Below, piece by piece: positions 11,572-22,659 of a stretch of DNA of 64,000 nt (positions are counted from its first letter, which is position 1; each line of letters opens with the position of its first letter). The position numbers and the translations under genes are program-made. The notes below the pieces were generated by a model. That model worked only from the letters and a program-made list of their open reading frames with translations. It had not been told where the DNA came from and searched no databases. This DNA comes from Typhlomys cinereus (taxonomy: Eukaryota > Chordata > Mammalia > Rodentia > Platacanthomyidae), in the NCBI GenBank assembly GCA_023101885.1, contig JALPQD010000088.1, positions 4,437,501 through 4,501,500 of the forward strand, given 5' to 3'.

Positions 11572-12159
11572 TTTACTTAGAATTCAGAGTTTTAGTTCAT
11601 TGCAACTATAGAGAAGGAAACAAGTAAATATTAGCAAAATGAATGAAGAAACATAGAAAACTGGTGCTCTCACAGAGAAAGAATACCAAAAAGAAGAAGA
11701 AAAGGGTAAAAATACACCAGGTAGAAAATTCTAGATTTTAAAACATAGTAAGTGAAATGAAATATTCATTGAAGGGATAGGACAGTGTTAGAAAAGGGAA
11801 AAGAGACTGCATTGAAAGACAAAATACTCATCAATATGAGGAACAGAAAACAAACCAGGAATGCAACAAAATGCAATAGAGGAAAAGATACATGTTACAT
11901 GCCAATAACTGCACCAACGCTTGCATTACTACAATATCAGTTGGAGCCATGGAATACAGAAAAAATTATAAGTACTATCTGAATATTATGTCTATAAATA
12001 CAGAATTTTTGGAAGACATTAAGCCTTCCAGCAACAAAGTAAATAAAGAGAAGTATGGAGAGGTTCATATATTCATTACAAACAAACCTCTTTCAGAGAG
12101 GGGGGATTATAGAACCTGAAGAAATAAGCAACTTTTAAAAGTTGGAATTCAGTTAACGA
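11572..12159. other. Intergenic DNA, no gene recognised
   Basis: A-rich sequence. The open frames at 11785-11982 and 11892-12119 have no recognisable domain and no conserved context. Confidence 0.4.
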
Positions 12160-12516
12160 TTTTTTTTTTTCTGCATATACTTGAGGGATTTTTTCCCACT
12201 TTTTTTATTTATTTCTTCCACTCATACAAGGTTGATAAGTACCCCATTCCCCTCCTCCCCCTTACCCCTCCCTGGATTCCCTTGCTCCCTCCTCCCTTTT
12301 CCCTTTTCTTCCCCCCCCTCCCTCCCTTTCTCCCAGTGCTCCCTCCCTCCCCCCTTTCCTGGAGCATCCTTTAGTGTACATGTCAAACTTCCCTCTGGGT
12401 CCTCCTCTCTAAGTGAGGTGTAAGGACTCAGTGGCATTGCCTAGAGCTGTTTTTTGTGTTCCCCTTTAGTATAGGAACATTATTTTGGCTGTTAATCCCA
12501 TGCCTCTAAGGAATCC
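12160..12516 (-). mobile_element. 5'-truncated L1 3' end, minus strand
   Basis: A T-rich start is followed by 'ccactcatacaaggttgataag' variants and a pyrimidine-rich tract at 12245-12360 that complements the L1 purine-rich tract. The 3' UTR landmark 'ctctgggtcctcctctc' and 'cccctttagtatagg' follow. It is about 97 percent identical by eye to the fragment at 24139-24452, so both come from the same L1 subfamily. Confidence 0.85.
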
Positions 12517-12529
12517 CAACTTTTAAAAA

Positions 12530-13164
12530 TACAGCTGTGAAGGATACACAGAACTATTTGTGGAATCTTAAACTCAGACTGTGCATTTGATAAGAATATG
12601 CTATTATTGTTAAATTTCCTGAGATAATCGTGTTTTGTTCATGCAGGAGAATGTCTTTGTTATTAGGAGTTAAATGAAGAAATACTTGGGAATAAAATTT
12701 CATAATTTGAAAGGTTTTGCAAATACTTCAGAATGATAAAACATATTAATGTTTGTACAAACATAGAGTTAAAGCAAATGCTGTAAGGGACATAGGTTAT
12801 TCTATAGGCTTTGCAGTTTTCTGAAAGAAAATGCTGAGCTATGACAGTTGAATCCAACAAAAAAGAAAGAAGCATCCTTGTTGAAGGATTCTGTGGGAGT
12901 GGTGGGACCTTGAAAAGGACAAACATTAAGATAATATTTTTAAGACTTTCTAAAAAAAAGAAACTATGTTAATCAAGTCTATATGCCAAAGACTACTCCT
13001 GAAGAAAGATGGGTGAAGAAAGATCTTTTGAAGTAAGTTGATGTTGAAAGCCAGTTACTGATAGAGTCTCTAATAATTGCTGAAAAATCAACCTTCAGTC
13101 TCAAAGGAAAATATTTTAGAGAGTAACTTCTGTCAATAATCATATCTAAATGTATTCAATGATG
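12530..13164. other. Intergenic DNA, no gene recognised
   Basis: AT-rich sequence without recognisable exon or repeat. Confidence 0.4.
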
Positions 13165-13960
13165 CTGAATTTATTATTATTTATTTATTTTTCTAGTCTT
13201 ACAGACATACTGAATAATTATCCTTGGCCTTGCCCCCCACTCCCTCCCTCTCTCCTCTCCTTCCTTCCCTCCTTTCCTTTTGTCAATAAATCCCACATCT
13301 TCCTACCCTCCCTTCTGCCTGATTCTATGGGTCCCAGGATTACACTGGAATCATGAGTCTCAAGTGGCCCTTCCTTGGGCAGACCTACTGATAGGGGCAC
13401 CTACTCTTCACCAGTCTAGCCCTAGCCCTTAAGTTTCCTAGTGCTTGAAATTTTTTCTCCTTAGATCCTCACTAGTCTGTGGGGGTGTGTTGATATGCTT
13501 GCCACTGTGCATGTCTGGTAAGGACAAATCTCATAGCAGTGAGTTTCTGGCTTCAGCAGCCCTGGTTGCTGGGTTTTTATCTGGGATGCCTCTAACTGGC
13601 AAGCATTTGAGTTTTGATAGTCATGGATTATATCAGTAAATAAGTCATTGAATAAAGAAGCCTTCAACGGCCTCTAAGGGAGTTTTAGTGTCTTTTAGTC
13701 CTTGGTGAAATGTTGATAGGTCAGCTGTTGCACAGGTCATATGGCGGTTGATATCACTGCAGTGAGTTCTTGGGGCAGCAGCCCTGTCATGACTAGAGGA
13801 CCTTGTCAAATAGTGCCTCCCCCCACCCTTAGCTCTTACCTTCTCACTGTTTCCTCTTCCCTAAGATTTCCTAAGCCTTGGAATGGGGAAGTGATTCTGA
13901 TGTCCTGTTTAGGACTGAACAGTCACTTATTCTGTGCACTTTGACCAGTTGTAATTCACA
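13165..13960 (-). mobile_element. Old L1 3' UTR fragment, minus strand
   Basis: A T-rich tail side at 13165-13195, a pyrimidine tract at 13220-13320, then the 3' UTR landmarks at 13460-13560 and 13720-13900. These correspond in order to those at 720-900 and 22830-23000. It is more diverged than the fragment at 12160. Confidence 0.75.
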
Positions 13961-14003
13961 CTCAACACATTCTGCTGCAAAACAATGCTTCTTTTTTAAA
14001 TTT

Positions 14004-14151
<148 letters not shown>

Positions 14152-14400
14152 GTGTGTGTATGTGTGTGTCAGAAGGCACTGTGTGTCCCTGTGAAGAACC
14201 AAGGGTAACTTCGGGAATCATGCTGGATTGCTTCTACCTCCTTCTTGCTTCTCTCTGGGATTTTCCAGGCTCTACCCACCAGGGCCAGAAATACTGTCTT
14301 CTACTATTTCTGCCTAGCCTTTTTACGTGGGACCTAGGATCCGAACTCAGGACCTTCTGCTTACAAGACACTCTTAACCCCTGAGCTACCTCTCCAGCCT
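14152..14400 (-). mobile_element. tRNA-derived SINE, minus strand
   Basis: The right end reads 'gagctacctctccagcct', the complement of the SINE head, with the B-box complement 'ggatccgaactcagg' at 14339-14353. The GT-rich stretch at 14152-14170 is the (CA)n tail. It belongs to the family at 4602, with moderate divergence. Confidence 0.85.
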
Positions 14401-14439
14401 CTTTTGTTTCTTTTTTTAATTCATTGTTTATTCAAAAGT

Positions 14440-14995
14440 AGGTTGCTTACATATTATGTGTTTGGATATTTTCTACTTTTTTCTAGTTATTGGTGTCTAG
14501 TGCAAAAAGACACTAAATATGATTTGAGTTTTAAGAAACATACTGAAATCTAGGTTGTATTTAGTCAGATTATCTATCCTGGAAATATCATGTGGACTGA
14601 TGAGAATGTGTTTATTCTATAATCAACAGATACGTGTTAAATCCATTTGTTTTAGGGTACACTTAACTTTGTGATTTCCTCACTGAGTTTATACATGGAT
14701 AATTCATCAGTTGATCAAAGAAATGAGTTGACGTCCCAAGTGTCACTGTATTGGAATATTTATTTAAACTTTGTTCTCCTGACATTTGCTTTGCACATTT
14801 AAGGGTCTTGTGTTAGAATGTAATTAGAATGGCTATTTTTCCATGAATTAGTTTTTTTATATTATAGAATGAGTTTCCTGTCTATTTTTTATGTTTCTTT
14901 AAAACCCATTTTGTCTGGAAAAATTATAGATACTCATGCTAATTTATATAATTTACAATTTAATAATATGATTATTAAATTAGCTCACAGTAAAA
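14440..14995 (-). mobile_element. Old L1 ORF2 fragment (endonuclease/linker region), minus strand
   Basis: The sequence follows the conserved antisense reading of the region after the endonuclease domain of L1 ORF2, with frequent stops. It resembles the fragment at 24465-25130 and is clearly older than the long L1 copies. The assignment is by pattern, not alignment. Confidence 0.55.
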
Positions 14996-15039
14996 AAAAA
15001 AATAGTGTCCTTCAAAGTAGCTGCTCATAGTTGCTTCCT

Positions 15040-15540
15040 TCTTGACCTGAATGTCTCACCAAACTGAAAGATCCTGAGAAGGTCTTGAGCCTCTACCTCA
15101 CTGGAGGATCGAAGATGCTGGGCTCTGATGTCAGCAATGAATAGCAAACAGCAGCAAGGCTTAGATATCAGGCTCCAAAGGCAGTGGGAGCAGTGCAAAG
15201 GTAGAAAGGATGGAGGTTCGCGTCAACCAAGGATGGAGACAGCAGCAGCAGCAACAAAGGTGATAATGCTCTAAGAAGTGAACTATGCTGAAAGAGTGAA
15301 CTCAACAGCAAGTCAACACAGGATAAGGGAAGAGCAAGTCCCTCCTTCTTGCACTTCCTATTATGCCACCCACCACTGGAAAGTACCATCCACTATGGGC
15401 TGGGTTTTCCACATCAATTAATCAAGTACCTGCAGACTTGTTCAGGGGCCTGATCCAACTATTAACTCTACATACCTGTGTTTGAAACAGTCTGCAACTA
15501 TCAAGGTGACACTAAAATGTAACCATAACAATTTGTATTG
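15040..15540. repeat. Possible old dispersed repeat
   Basis: The segment at 15395-15480 ('ctgggttttccacatcaatt' and following) and the end at 15500-15540 resemble 38770-38940 in order and wording. Both may be copies of an old LTR-like or other dispersed repeat whose family I cannot name. Confidence 0.35.
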
Positions 15541-15654
15541 AATATTTTCCCATCTATGTTTATACGCATTCTTAGATGAGAAGTAGATGTCTTTTATTCA
15601 ATGCGTACTTGGAGCTTGAGTCTCATTTTCTTATGGAGTCATTCTATGTCTTTC

Positions 15655-16090
15655 CATTAGAAAGAAAAAAGAAATTATAACAAATATTGGAGAGGTTTAT
15701 AGGTATACTAGTGATAGAAATGTAAACTCTTGTAACCCCTACCAAAACCAGTATGGAGGTTTCTTAAAAATTTATAATTAGTAATACTGTATTGCTCAGC
15801 TCTATTGCCACTTTTATGTCTATATCCAAAGGATCATTAGTCAACATGGTGAAGATGTATTTCCACATCCACGTATATTATTGCTCTATTAACAATAGCT
15901 AGGCAGTGGACCCAGACTAAATATCCATGCACAGGTGATAAATAGATTTTAAAAAAAGGGGGTATCTAGTCACAATGGACTTTTAGCCAGCTGTAAAGGA
16001 ATATTAAATTATGAAATTAGCAGAAAAATGGATGGGATTGTAAAATGTTATGTTGATTGAAGTAAGCTAGACTCAGAAGGACAAATTATG
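15655..16090 (+). mobile_element. Old L1 ORF2 C-terminal fragment, plus strand
   Basis: The plus strand shows the familiar order of the ORF2 3' end of an ancient L1, including the region corresponding to 'aatggatgggattg' near 16030. It has many stops and indels. The minus-strand relative in the long L1 is near 46900-47150. Confidence 0.6.
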
Positions 16091-16427
16091 CTGCTGAACC
16101 TAAATTTAAAGAAGCCTTATTTAAGAAAAGCTGCCAGGGTAGGCTGGAGACATGTCAAGAGGGAGATGAACGATTTAGAAGGAAGCACAGAGAAACACAT
16201 ATATGAAAATATCAAAGTGGCCTCCTCTAATTGGGACTCTGAGCGGCGGCGATTCCTGACGCTGGCGCGGCTCTGAGAAGGCATCCGCACTTGCTACCAG
16301 CGGCGGCGGCGCAGCCAGGCGAGTCCCCAACGCCTAGCACCGTAGTTCCCGGCAATCCTGGGCGCGCGCCTTAGGCCAGTGGAGTTCGCGGCATCCCAGC
16401 TGTCTCCCCACCGCTCTGTACAGGAAG

Positions 16428-16718
16428 ATGAGTGAGTCAAGCTCCAAGCCCAGCCAGCCCTTGGCCGCTAAGCAGGAAAAGGACGGAACTGAGAAGCGAG
16501 GTCGGGGCAGGCCGCACAAGCACCCTCGGAAGGAGCCCAGTGAAGTGCCAACACAGAAGAAACCTCGAGGCGGACCAAAGGGGAGCAAAAATAAGGGTGC
16601 TGCCAAGACCCGGAAAACCACCACAGCTCCAGGGAGGAAACCAAGGGGCAGACCTAAAAAACTGGAGAAAGAAGAAGAGGAGGGCATGTCACAGGAGTCT
16701 TCTGAGGAGGAGCAGTGA
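16428..16718 (+). CDS. HMGA1b-like retrogene ORF (96 aa)
   Basis: The ORF matches HMGA1 isoform b, an architectural chromatin factor that binds the minor groove of AT-rich DNA. At 96 codons it has the isoform b length, which lacks the 11-residue insert of isoform a. AT-hook 1 (about residues 23-31) keeps the RGRGRP core but is followed by His-Lys-His instead of the usual Arg-Lys-Gln. AT-hook 2 (about residues 46-51) reads PRGGPK, so the central arginine of the Arg-Gly-Arg-Pro core is replaced by glycine. AT-hook 3 (about residues 72-77, PRGRPK) is intact, and the acidic C-terminal tail (EEEEG...SSEEEQ) is complete. There is no frameshift or stop. It lacks introns and lies in a retrocopy, so the parental promoter is absent; expression would need a captured promoter. 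It is either a young processed pseudogene or a functional retrogene; sequence alone does not decide. Confidence 0.75.
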   Translation: MSESSSKPSQPLAAKQEKDGTEKRGRGRPHKHPRKEPSEVPTQKKPRGGPKGSKNKGAAKTRKTTTAPGRKPRGRPKKLEKEEEEGMSQESSEEEQ

Positions 16719-17448
16719 CCGAGCAGTGCCGGCTGCTCCTTGACCCTCCCTGCCCGCCCCCACCGCACACTACACACCGCTGCAGAGCCTGTGCTCTGCA
16801 GAGCCGGCTGGAGAGACCTTGCTCCAGCGCAGTCCCCGGCCTCTTCCCCACGCACACACTTGCCCACCTCCAGACAAGGCTAACCTCCCTTGTAGCCGCA
16901 CCCTACTCCGCTGCGTCCCTCCTGCTGAGATCTTGCTCTCTGGTTTCTTGGTTTGGGGGCTCCTTCTCTGCTCCTCTCTTCCCTCTGACTTCCCATAGAG
17001 GGGTCTGAGAGTGCTCCCCTGGCCTTAAAAGGGGCACAAGCCCCATCCCAGTCTGACAAAGCCCCATTGTTGAGTTGGCAGCAGCTGCAGGCCTGGTCAA
17101 TGCAGCCCCACCCCATTCAATGCCTGCACGGGGGCTGGGAAAGCCCTTTGGGGTACAGGATGTAGGAGAAATATTGGCCCCACCCACTTAACCTCACCTG
17201 GAATCCATTTCTTAGGATGACAGATGCCCCCCCCCACCAAGGCGTGGCCATGTTCAGTGGTTGCCACCTAAGGCAGGCGGGGGGCTCTGCACCACTTCAC
17301 TGCTTCACACTCTCGGCTGTTTCCCTTCCTCCAGTGGGGCACAAATAAAGAGCTTGCCCTGTGCCTCCTGCTCCTCCCCACTCCCCAAGGTTCTGGTTCC
17401 ATCTTTTCCTCTATTCACAAACTACTTCTGGACAGCTGTGTTGCTTTT

Positions 17449-17472
17449 GTTGTTGTTGTTGTTGTTGTTGTT
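17449..17472 (+). repeat. (GTT)n microsatellite
   Basis: About eight GTT trinucleotides within the HMGA1 retrocopy 3' UTR. Confidence 0.95.
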
Positions 17473-17786
17473 CAATGTTCACTCTTAGACACCCACCATT
17501 GCCGCTGTGACCAGCGCCAAACACCAGTCATCACCTCCCAAGCTGCCTGCATCTCCCTTCTTCAAGATGCTGGAGGGGTCGGGGGCTGGGGCTTAGCAGG
17601 TGAGTTACTAACCACCCAGTCCTGACGAGGGCGGGGTCCTGCCCCTTGGATGCTGCAGCTGAGGAGGGGACCCTTGCTGACCATAAAGGGTGTAGGGGCT
17701 ACCTCCCTTCATGTTCTGTCAGGGGGTGTGGCCATTTGTCCCAGCCTGGGGCTGCCCGCTTCTGGTTTCTTATTTGCAGTTACTTG

Positions 17787-17792
17787 AATAAA
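17787..17792 (+). terminator. AATAAA polyadenylation signal of HMGA1 retrocopy
   Basis: AATAAA lies 19 bp before the start of the A run at 17811, the normal spacing for an mRNA 3' end that was copied into DNA. Confidence 0.85.
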
Positions 17793-17827
17793 AAATTATC
17801 CTTTTTCTGGAAAAAAAAAGAAAATAT

Positions 17828-18619
17828 AAAAATGAAACATTTCTTTGTGTGCTAACAACGATACATTTAAAAATTAAAATAATTTGAATTTCTTTTTCAG
17901 TTTGTATTTTTTCTGTCAAAACGTGAAATTTTAAAAAATGTGAAATATTTATCAATAAAAAAACTCATGAAAAAAATTTTTTCTAGTTTTTTACATTTTT
18001 CTGGACTTTGATACCTCTGTCTCTAAAATTGCATGTTTGACTTGTGGTTTCCTATTTTTATTACATCTACTTTTGAATATACTCATAACAAGAAAAAAAA
18101 TTACATGTTTGAAAACATGACTAAAACAACACTTTTATTAAATATTACATATGTATTTATAATCATACATTCAGTAAGATGTTCACAGAAGCAATATACA
18201 TTTTCAGTCAATACTATGTTTTCCTAAAAAAGTGCGTTCAGAATAGTATGAAAATATTACATATAAATTTATATTTGAGCACAATAATTAAAAATAAACT
18301 GATTCTTTATTAAAAGTTCATGTATTTTATACAAATAAGACAGAAGAGATTTGTTATGATAATGAACCATATGGGTATAGAAACTACAGATTGCTATAAC
18401 AGGCTGAATGTATGCTCGAAAGCAAAAAGAGAAAGTGGTATAGCTTATTCTGATTTTAAAGATAATGAGGCAAATTGGAGGGTGGAGTTACTTGATGAGG
18501 AATATGATTGCAAAGTTTGAATTCTGAAGGGGCACAGATGTAACCATTTATGTCCAAGAAAGAGAAATAATTGAATTAATGAATATTTCAATTAAAGAAG
18601 GGAGAGTTTGCCTATTCTA
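17828..18619. other. Very AT-rich intergenic DNA
   Basis: No exon, RNA gene or repeat recognised. Poly(A/T)-rich patches occur throughout. Confidence 0.45.
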
Positions 18620-18629
18620 CAATATTTTT

Positions 18630-18933
18630 AATAAGATTTTTTAATTATTATTTATTCAACTGTGCGCATGTGCGTATGTATGTGCACGTGCGTGTGTGTG
18701 TGTCTGTGTGTCTGTGTATGTGTAGAACCATGGACGAATTCGCGAACCACCATGGACGTCTTCACCTCCTCCTTGTTTACTCTGCCCAGGATTCACAGGC
18801 TCTGCCCCACCAGGACCAGAAGTGCAGGCCGCCCCCGCTTCCGCCCGGCGTCTGTACGTGGGATCTGGGATCCGAACTCAGGACCTTCGGCCTGCAAGGC
18901 GGAGGCTTAACCCCTGAGCCACCTCTCCAGCCC
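18630..18933 (-). mobile_element. tRNA-derived B2-like SINE, minus strand, with TSD
   Basis: The right end 'gccacctctccagccc' is the complement of the SINE head, the B-box complement 'ggatccgaactcagg' is at 18868-18882, and the GC-rich body complements that at 4680-4800. The (TG)n-rich tail is at 18660-18722. A 9-bp direct repeat aatattttt flanks it (18621-18629 and 18934-18942). It is a low-divergence copy of the same subfamily as 4602. Confidence 0.9.
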
Positions 18934-18942
18934 AATATTTTT

Positions 18943-19403
18943 TGATTCTACATCTCAATGAAACCTCAGTGAAATGGAAAATATTCGCCATTATTGACAC
19001 GATAAGATCTACTTCAACATGTGTACTGACTCACATGGAAGCATCCTTCATGCGCATACACTACATGCAGGCACCTATGCTTATATGCTTTAATATGACT
19101 CTATGAAATTTTTAGTATACATTTGCTAGAAAATGTATTTTTGCAAAATGACAGAGTAATATTTCCAATAATTATTTGTAAGCAGATGGAAAAGTATAAA
19201 AGGCAGTCTCCATCAGATATTTTATAGCATACTGTGTTCCTTTTATTTCCTAAGTTGTAAATGAAATGGCATCACACTGGAAATGTGAAGTAGTCAAACT
19301 TTTAAAATGCAGCTTAATATGAAACAGGGTAAGTTTTAAAATGCCTCCTAATTCATAGAGCAGATCTGTTAGGCATTAATTCAAAAGGCAGGCATTCAAT
19401 GAA
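18943..19403. other. 3' flank of OR-B, no gene recognised
   Basis: AT-rich DNA between the SINE and the stop codon of OR-B. It should include the 3' UTR of the ancestral OR gene. Confidence 0.4.
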
Positions 19404-20331
19404 TTAAAATGAAAGCGAGAAAAATTGTTGCATTTCCAAAGCAAACTTTGCAAAGGCACCTTTGACCTCTTTGTTCCTCAGGCTGTAGACTAGAGGGTTC
19501 AGCATGGGGATGATCATGGTGTAGAACACAGATATGATTTGTCTGTATCCAGGGAGTGACTGGAGCTGGGCTGCAAGTACATGAAGATAATTGTCCCATA
19601 GAAAATGGAGACTGAGGTGAAATGGGAGGCACAGGTGGAAACAGCCTTGCGAAAGCCTGAGCTCGAGTGCATCTTCAGGATGGTGATGAAAATGGCCATG
19701 TAGGACACTAAGATAACTAAGAGAGCAAAAAAGATATTGGCGCGGTCAATACAAATAAGAACCAATTCATTAACATGCAGGTCAGAGCAAGACAGAACCA
19801 TGAGAAAAAGTGATGAATCACATTGGACCTACAGAAAGAAAGACTGAACATGTCACCAGTGTAGACAGAGACATTTAAGAAACCTAGGACATAGCAACCT
19901 ATGACTAGCCATGCACACATGCTTGTAGTCATGGTGGTGGCGTAGTGTAGGGGCTTACACACAGCTGCATAGCAGTCATAAGCCATTGCAACCAACAGGT
20001 AATTTCCTACAGTAGCAAAGCCTCAAAAAAAAAAAATCTGAGCAGCACAGTCATTATAGGAAATAACCTTGTCTCCCATTAAAAGCCCAGCCATGACTTT
20101 TGGAGTGACAGCTGAAGAATAACCAAAATCTACTAGGGAGAGATTCCCCAGGAAAAAGTACATGGGAGTGTGGAGCCAAGAGTCCAGGAGAATCAGCAGC
20201 ACAATCCCCAGGTTCCCCACCAGGATAATGATGTAGATGAGGAGGAAGGTGATGAAGAGGGGAACCTGCAGGCCTGGGTCATCCATGAGTCCCAATAGGA
20301 TGAACTGTGTCACTTCAATCCTGTTCTCTAT
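19404..20331 (-). pseudogene. Olfactory receptor pseudogene OR-B (OR5B-like)
   Basis: The exon reads from 20331 down to a TAA at 19404-19406. The position equivalent to the start ATG of OR-A and OR-D is ATA (20329-20331). TM1, the [10 protein letters not shown] motif, and TM2 are intact. The first frameshift is in a 12-A run (20025-20036) at the start of TM3. A second comes with a deletion of about 16 nt near 19800-19808 in extracellular loop 2, removing the region around a conserved cysteine. A third is a 1-nt loss near 19540 just before TM7. The DRY motif reads Asp-Cys-Tyr. The C-terminal [12 protein letters not shown] motif survives in the last frame. It is non-functional. An in-frame upstream Met at 20403 lies beyond the predicted splice acceptor (20360-20361), in the presumed intron, so it does not rescue the start. 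Neighbours are a SINE downstream and shared upstream sequence. Confidence 0.95.
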
Positions 20332-20359
20332 CAGTGTAATCTGATGATAACTAGATGTT

Positions 20360-20380
20360 CTGTAGCAAGAGTAGAAATGG
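20360..20380 (-). promoter_or_regulatory. Predicted splice acceptor of OR-B coding exon
   Basis: On the minus strand a T-rich run ends in 'cttgctacag', the AG at 20361-20360. The exon would start at 20359, 28 nt before the start position. Confidence 0.6.
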
Positions 20381-21093
20381 AAAAAAATTGATAAAAGTTG
20401 CATTTGAAACTGAAATGTTTTAGCACTACTTATATTCTTTCATTGCAGCAACAATTTTTATTTCACAATTCGTTGTGAAAAATTTGGTTTTTAAATCCTA
20501 ATCTGACACAATTGCTATGAAAAAAGTATGGATCAACTAAAAATTTAGAAAATTATTCCTTGTACATAAATAAAATTCAAACAATTTGATATTTTGACAA
20601 AGGATTTTTACATAGATGAATTTATCCAGCACTTCTAAGATTAAAAAAAGTTGACATACCCATAGTCCTCATTTATCAGAAACTGCTACACACATTGTAA
20701 ATGGCATTCACTGCCTTCCTATGATAATATTATGATTTCAAAGAAAAAGAAAATGTAGTCCAAGAATATCAATATATGTGGGACACTTTCATTTTTCATA
20801 GAAGGGTTGTTTGTTTTCTTATTTTTTAATGTTTGCTTTTTTCTATTTCCTTGCCTCCTAGGATATGTAAAAATACTGTGAAAAATAACAGTAACAAGTA
20901 ATCAATCACAGTGTTATTTGTATATATTTGTTCATGTTTTTGGCAAAACAATCATGCTGTATTATGACAAGCACTAAATACCAGTAACGGAAAGTTTTAA
21001 TCTTTTCATTGGGTTTTTAGCTTTTACCTTTCAAATGACTCATGCTAAACACATCTGACCCTGAGTTCCATGAATCAAACATAAGAAGTTTAC
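20380..21093 (-). other. Putative intron of OR-B transcription unit
   Basis: The region lies between a predicted donor at 21093 and the acceptor at 20360, about 734 bp. I see no repeat or exon in it. Its boundaries are inferred by comparison with OR-C and OR-D. Confidence 0.4.
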
Positions 21094-21180
21094 CATTTAG
21101 ATTAAAGAAGAAAAATGCTCAAATCCAAATAGTCAATCTAAAACCATAAAATCAGCCATGAAATGTTGCATATGTATACA
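21094..21180 (-). other. Putative 5' noncoding exon of OR-B
   Basis: The 41-nt segment 21131-21171 aligns with 43229-43269 (OR-D) with few mismatches and less closely with 32581-32620 (OR-C). On the minus strand it is followed by a potential donor (g|gtaaac at 21094/21093). OR genes commonly have one or more short noncoding upstream exons. The 5' limit is unknown. Confidence 0.4.
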
Positions 21181-22659
21181 TTACAGGTGAACACATTTTC
21201 TCCAAGGTAGTAATCAAAAGTTTCTTAGCTCTCTAATTCAGGGAAATCTTAAAATAAACCTAAATGAACTAACCATATGCCCTTTTACATTCATGGAGGG
21301 GCTGTTTATCTTATTTCTACTAGCAAAGCATACACAGTAATATTGCAAATGTAACATACTTAAATCGCATATCCCTGTGACAAATTTCAATGGGATCCTA
21401 TCAATGAAATAATCTATAATATAATTTTCATCTTTGATAATTTTCCTTGATAAATTAAATTGCATAGATTTTACTTTATGGAAATTGTACATTAATTATA
21501 ATATTTGAAAACTATATCTCTGTTAAAGGGTGTGTTTTTCATTGCAGTTAAGACCAATTAAAGTACCTAATGAAATAATTTAGAACAGTTGCTTGTATTT
21601 TTATGATGTGCATAAATATCTAAATATCTGGATGTCAGAATGATGTACTCAATCGAGTTTGTTTATTTGGATAAGAAATCGCCAATCTGTTTTTTTCAAT
21701 TCTCATCAGCAATTAAAATCCGTACACATATTTATTAATCTTTGGAATTTAAAATGCTGCAATCCTTATTTTAATCTTGTTCTTTTTTCCTTTCTTCATG
21801 CACTCAATTTTTTTGAAAGTCCACCTGTGTCACCAACACAGTCCAGTCCTGAAAAGTCCCTGCTCCCCGCAAGTGAAAACATTTCATTGTCTCATTTCAT
21901 CCTAGAATGTCTGTGTGGGCTTCCAATGAACTGATTACTTATTTCTCAGTTCAGGATGTCTTACGGTCAAGCATAAATCTCTACATTAAGTTTACCTCCC
22001 TCATAAAATTGATCGAGTAAAACCTCTGCTTTTTCTTCTGTAATGAGGAAGAAAATATATCTTATTATTACCATAAGATTTTTTTCAGAAGTATTACAAC
22101 ATAATTTTTTACAAATTATAGCAAAAAATAGTGTTTAATGTGCTAAAATATGTATTGAGGCAGAAAAATTAGCATTAAATAATCCTCTTCAAGAAATTGT
22201 TCTAGCCCTATTTGACCTAGCAGATATGCAATAGAACAACATAATGTGCCATCAAAACATTGTCTTTTTTATTGTGCTCTTGTTAATAGTTGTCATAATA
22301 TGCACACTACCCATCAGTTATCTTCTCTCTTACAGCCAGGATAGTCACAAGACTTAATGCTCTGGTAAATGCAGATGATGTTAATAACACCTTCATCAGC
22401 TGGTATTTTATTGTGAGTGACAGAAAGATAACATCACTAATTTATCCATAGATTATATATACTGGATATATAGTAGTATAGGAAAGAAAGGAATCTATAG
22501 AAGACTAAGGAATATATTCCCCAAGATATCAGATGCTAGAATCTAGAAATCCTGAATATCACCATATCATCATATCTTAAAGTTATTACTAAATTAAGAA
22601 AGCTGAAATTATTTAGATACTAATTCTTTGTAAACACATAAAGTCAAGAAAAAGAGTCT
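21181..22659. other. Upstream flank of OR-B, no gene recognised
   Basis: AT-rich DNA that should contain the ancestral OR-B promoter. I see no TATA-type signal that I could support. Confidence 0.4.

Larger units (their letters stand above)
16213..17819 (+). mobile_element. Processed HMGA1 retrocopy (full mRNA copy)
   Basis: This is an intronless copy of an HMGA1 mRNA: GC-rich 5' UTR (about 16230-16427), ORF (16428-16718), the long 3' UTR with a (GTT)n at 17449-17472, an AATAAA signal at 17787-17792, and a short A run at 17811-17819. An 8-bp direct repeat gaaaatat flanks it (16205-16212 and 17820-17827), a candidate L1-type TSD. The left boundary is uncertain by about 25 bp. The high GC content contrasts sharply with the AT-rich surroundings. 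Confidence 0.9.

Noticed and set aside
12222..12437. 71-80 codon frames in polypyrimidine tracts (also 24157, 33075, 45712, 55271)
   Set aside because: These are low-complexity readings of the L1 3' UTR purine/pyrimidine tract and recur at every copy.
12129..12528. caacttttaaaa as TSD of the L1 fragment at 12160
   Set aside because: The repeats are exact (12129-12140 and 12517-12528), but about 19 bp separate the left one from the T tail, which a simple insertion would not leave. I kept the L1 call without this TSD.
16432..16743. 103-codon frame overlapping HMGA1 in another frame
   Set aside because: It is a shifted reading of the HMGA1 ORF; the correct frame matches HMGA1 throughout.
16334..16867. 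177-codon minus-strand frame opposite the HMGA1 retrocopy
   Set aside because: It is the complement of the GC-rich HMGA1 sequence. Long antisense frames are common in GC-rich DNA, and no domain is recognisable.
19717..20403. Possible alternative start for OR-B at 20403
   Set aside because: That Met lies upstream of the predicted splice acceptor in presumed intron, and the frame is broken anyway at 20025.
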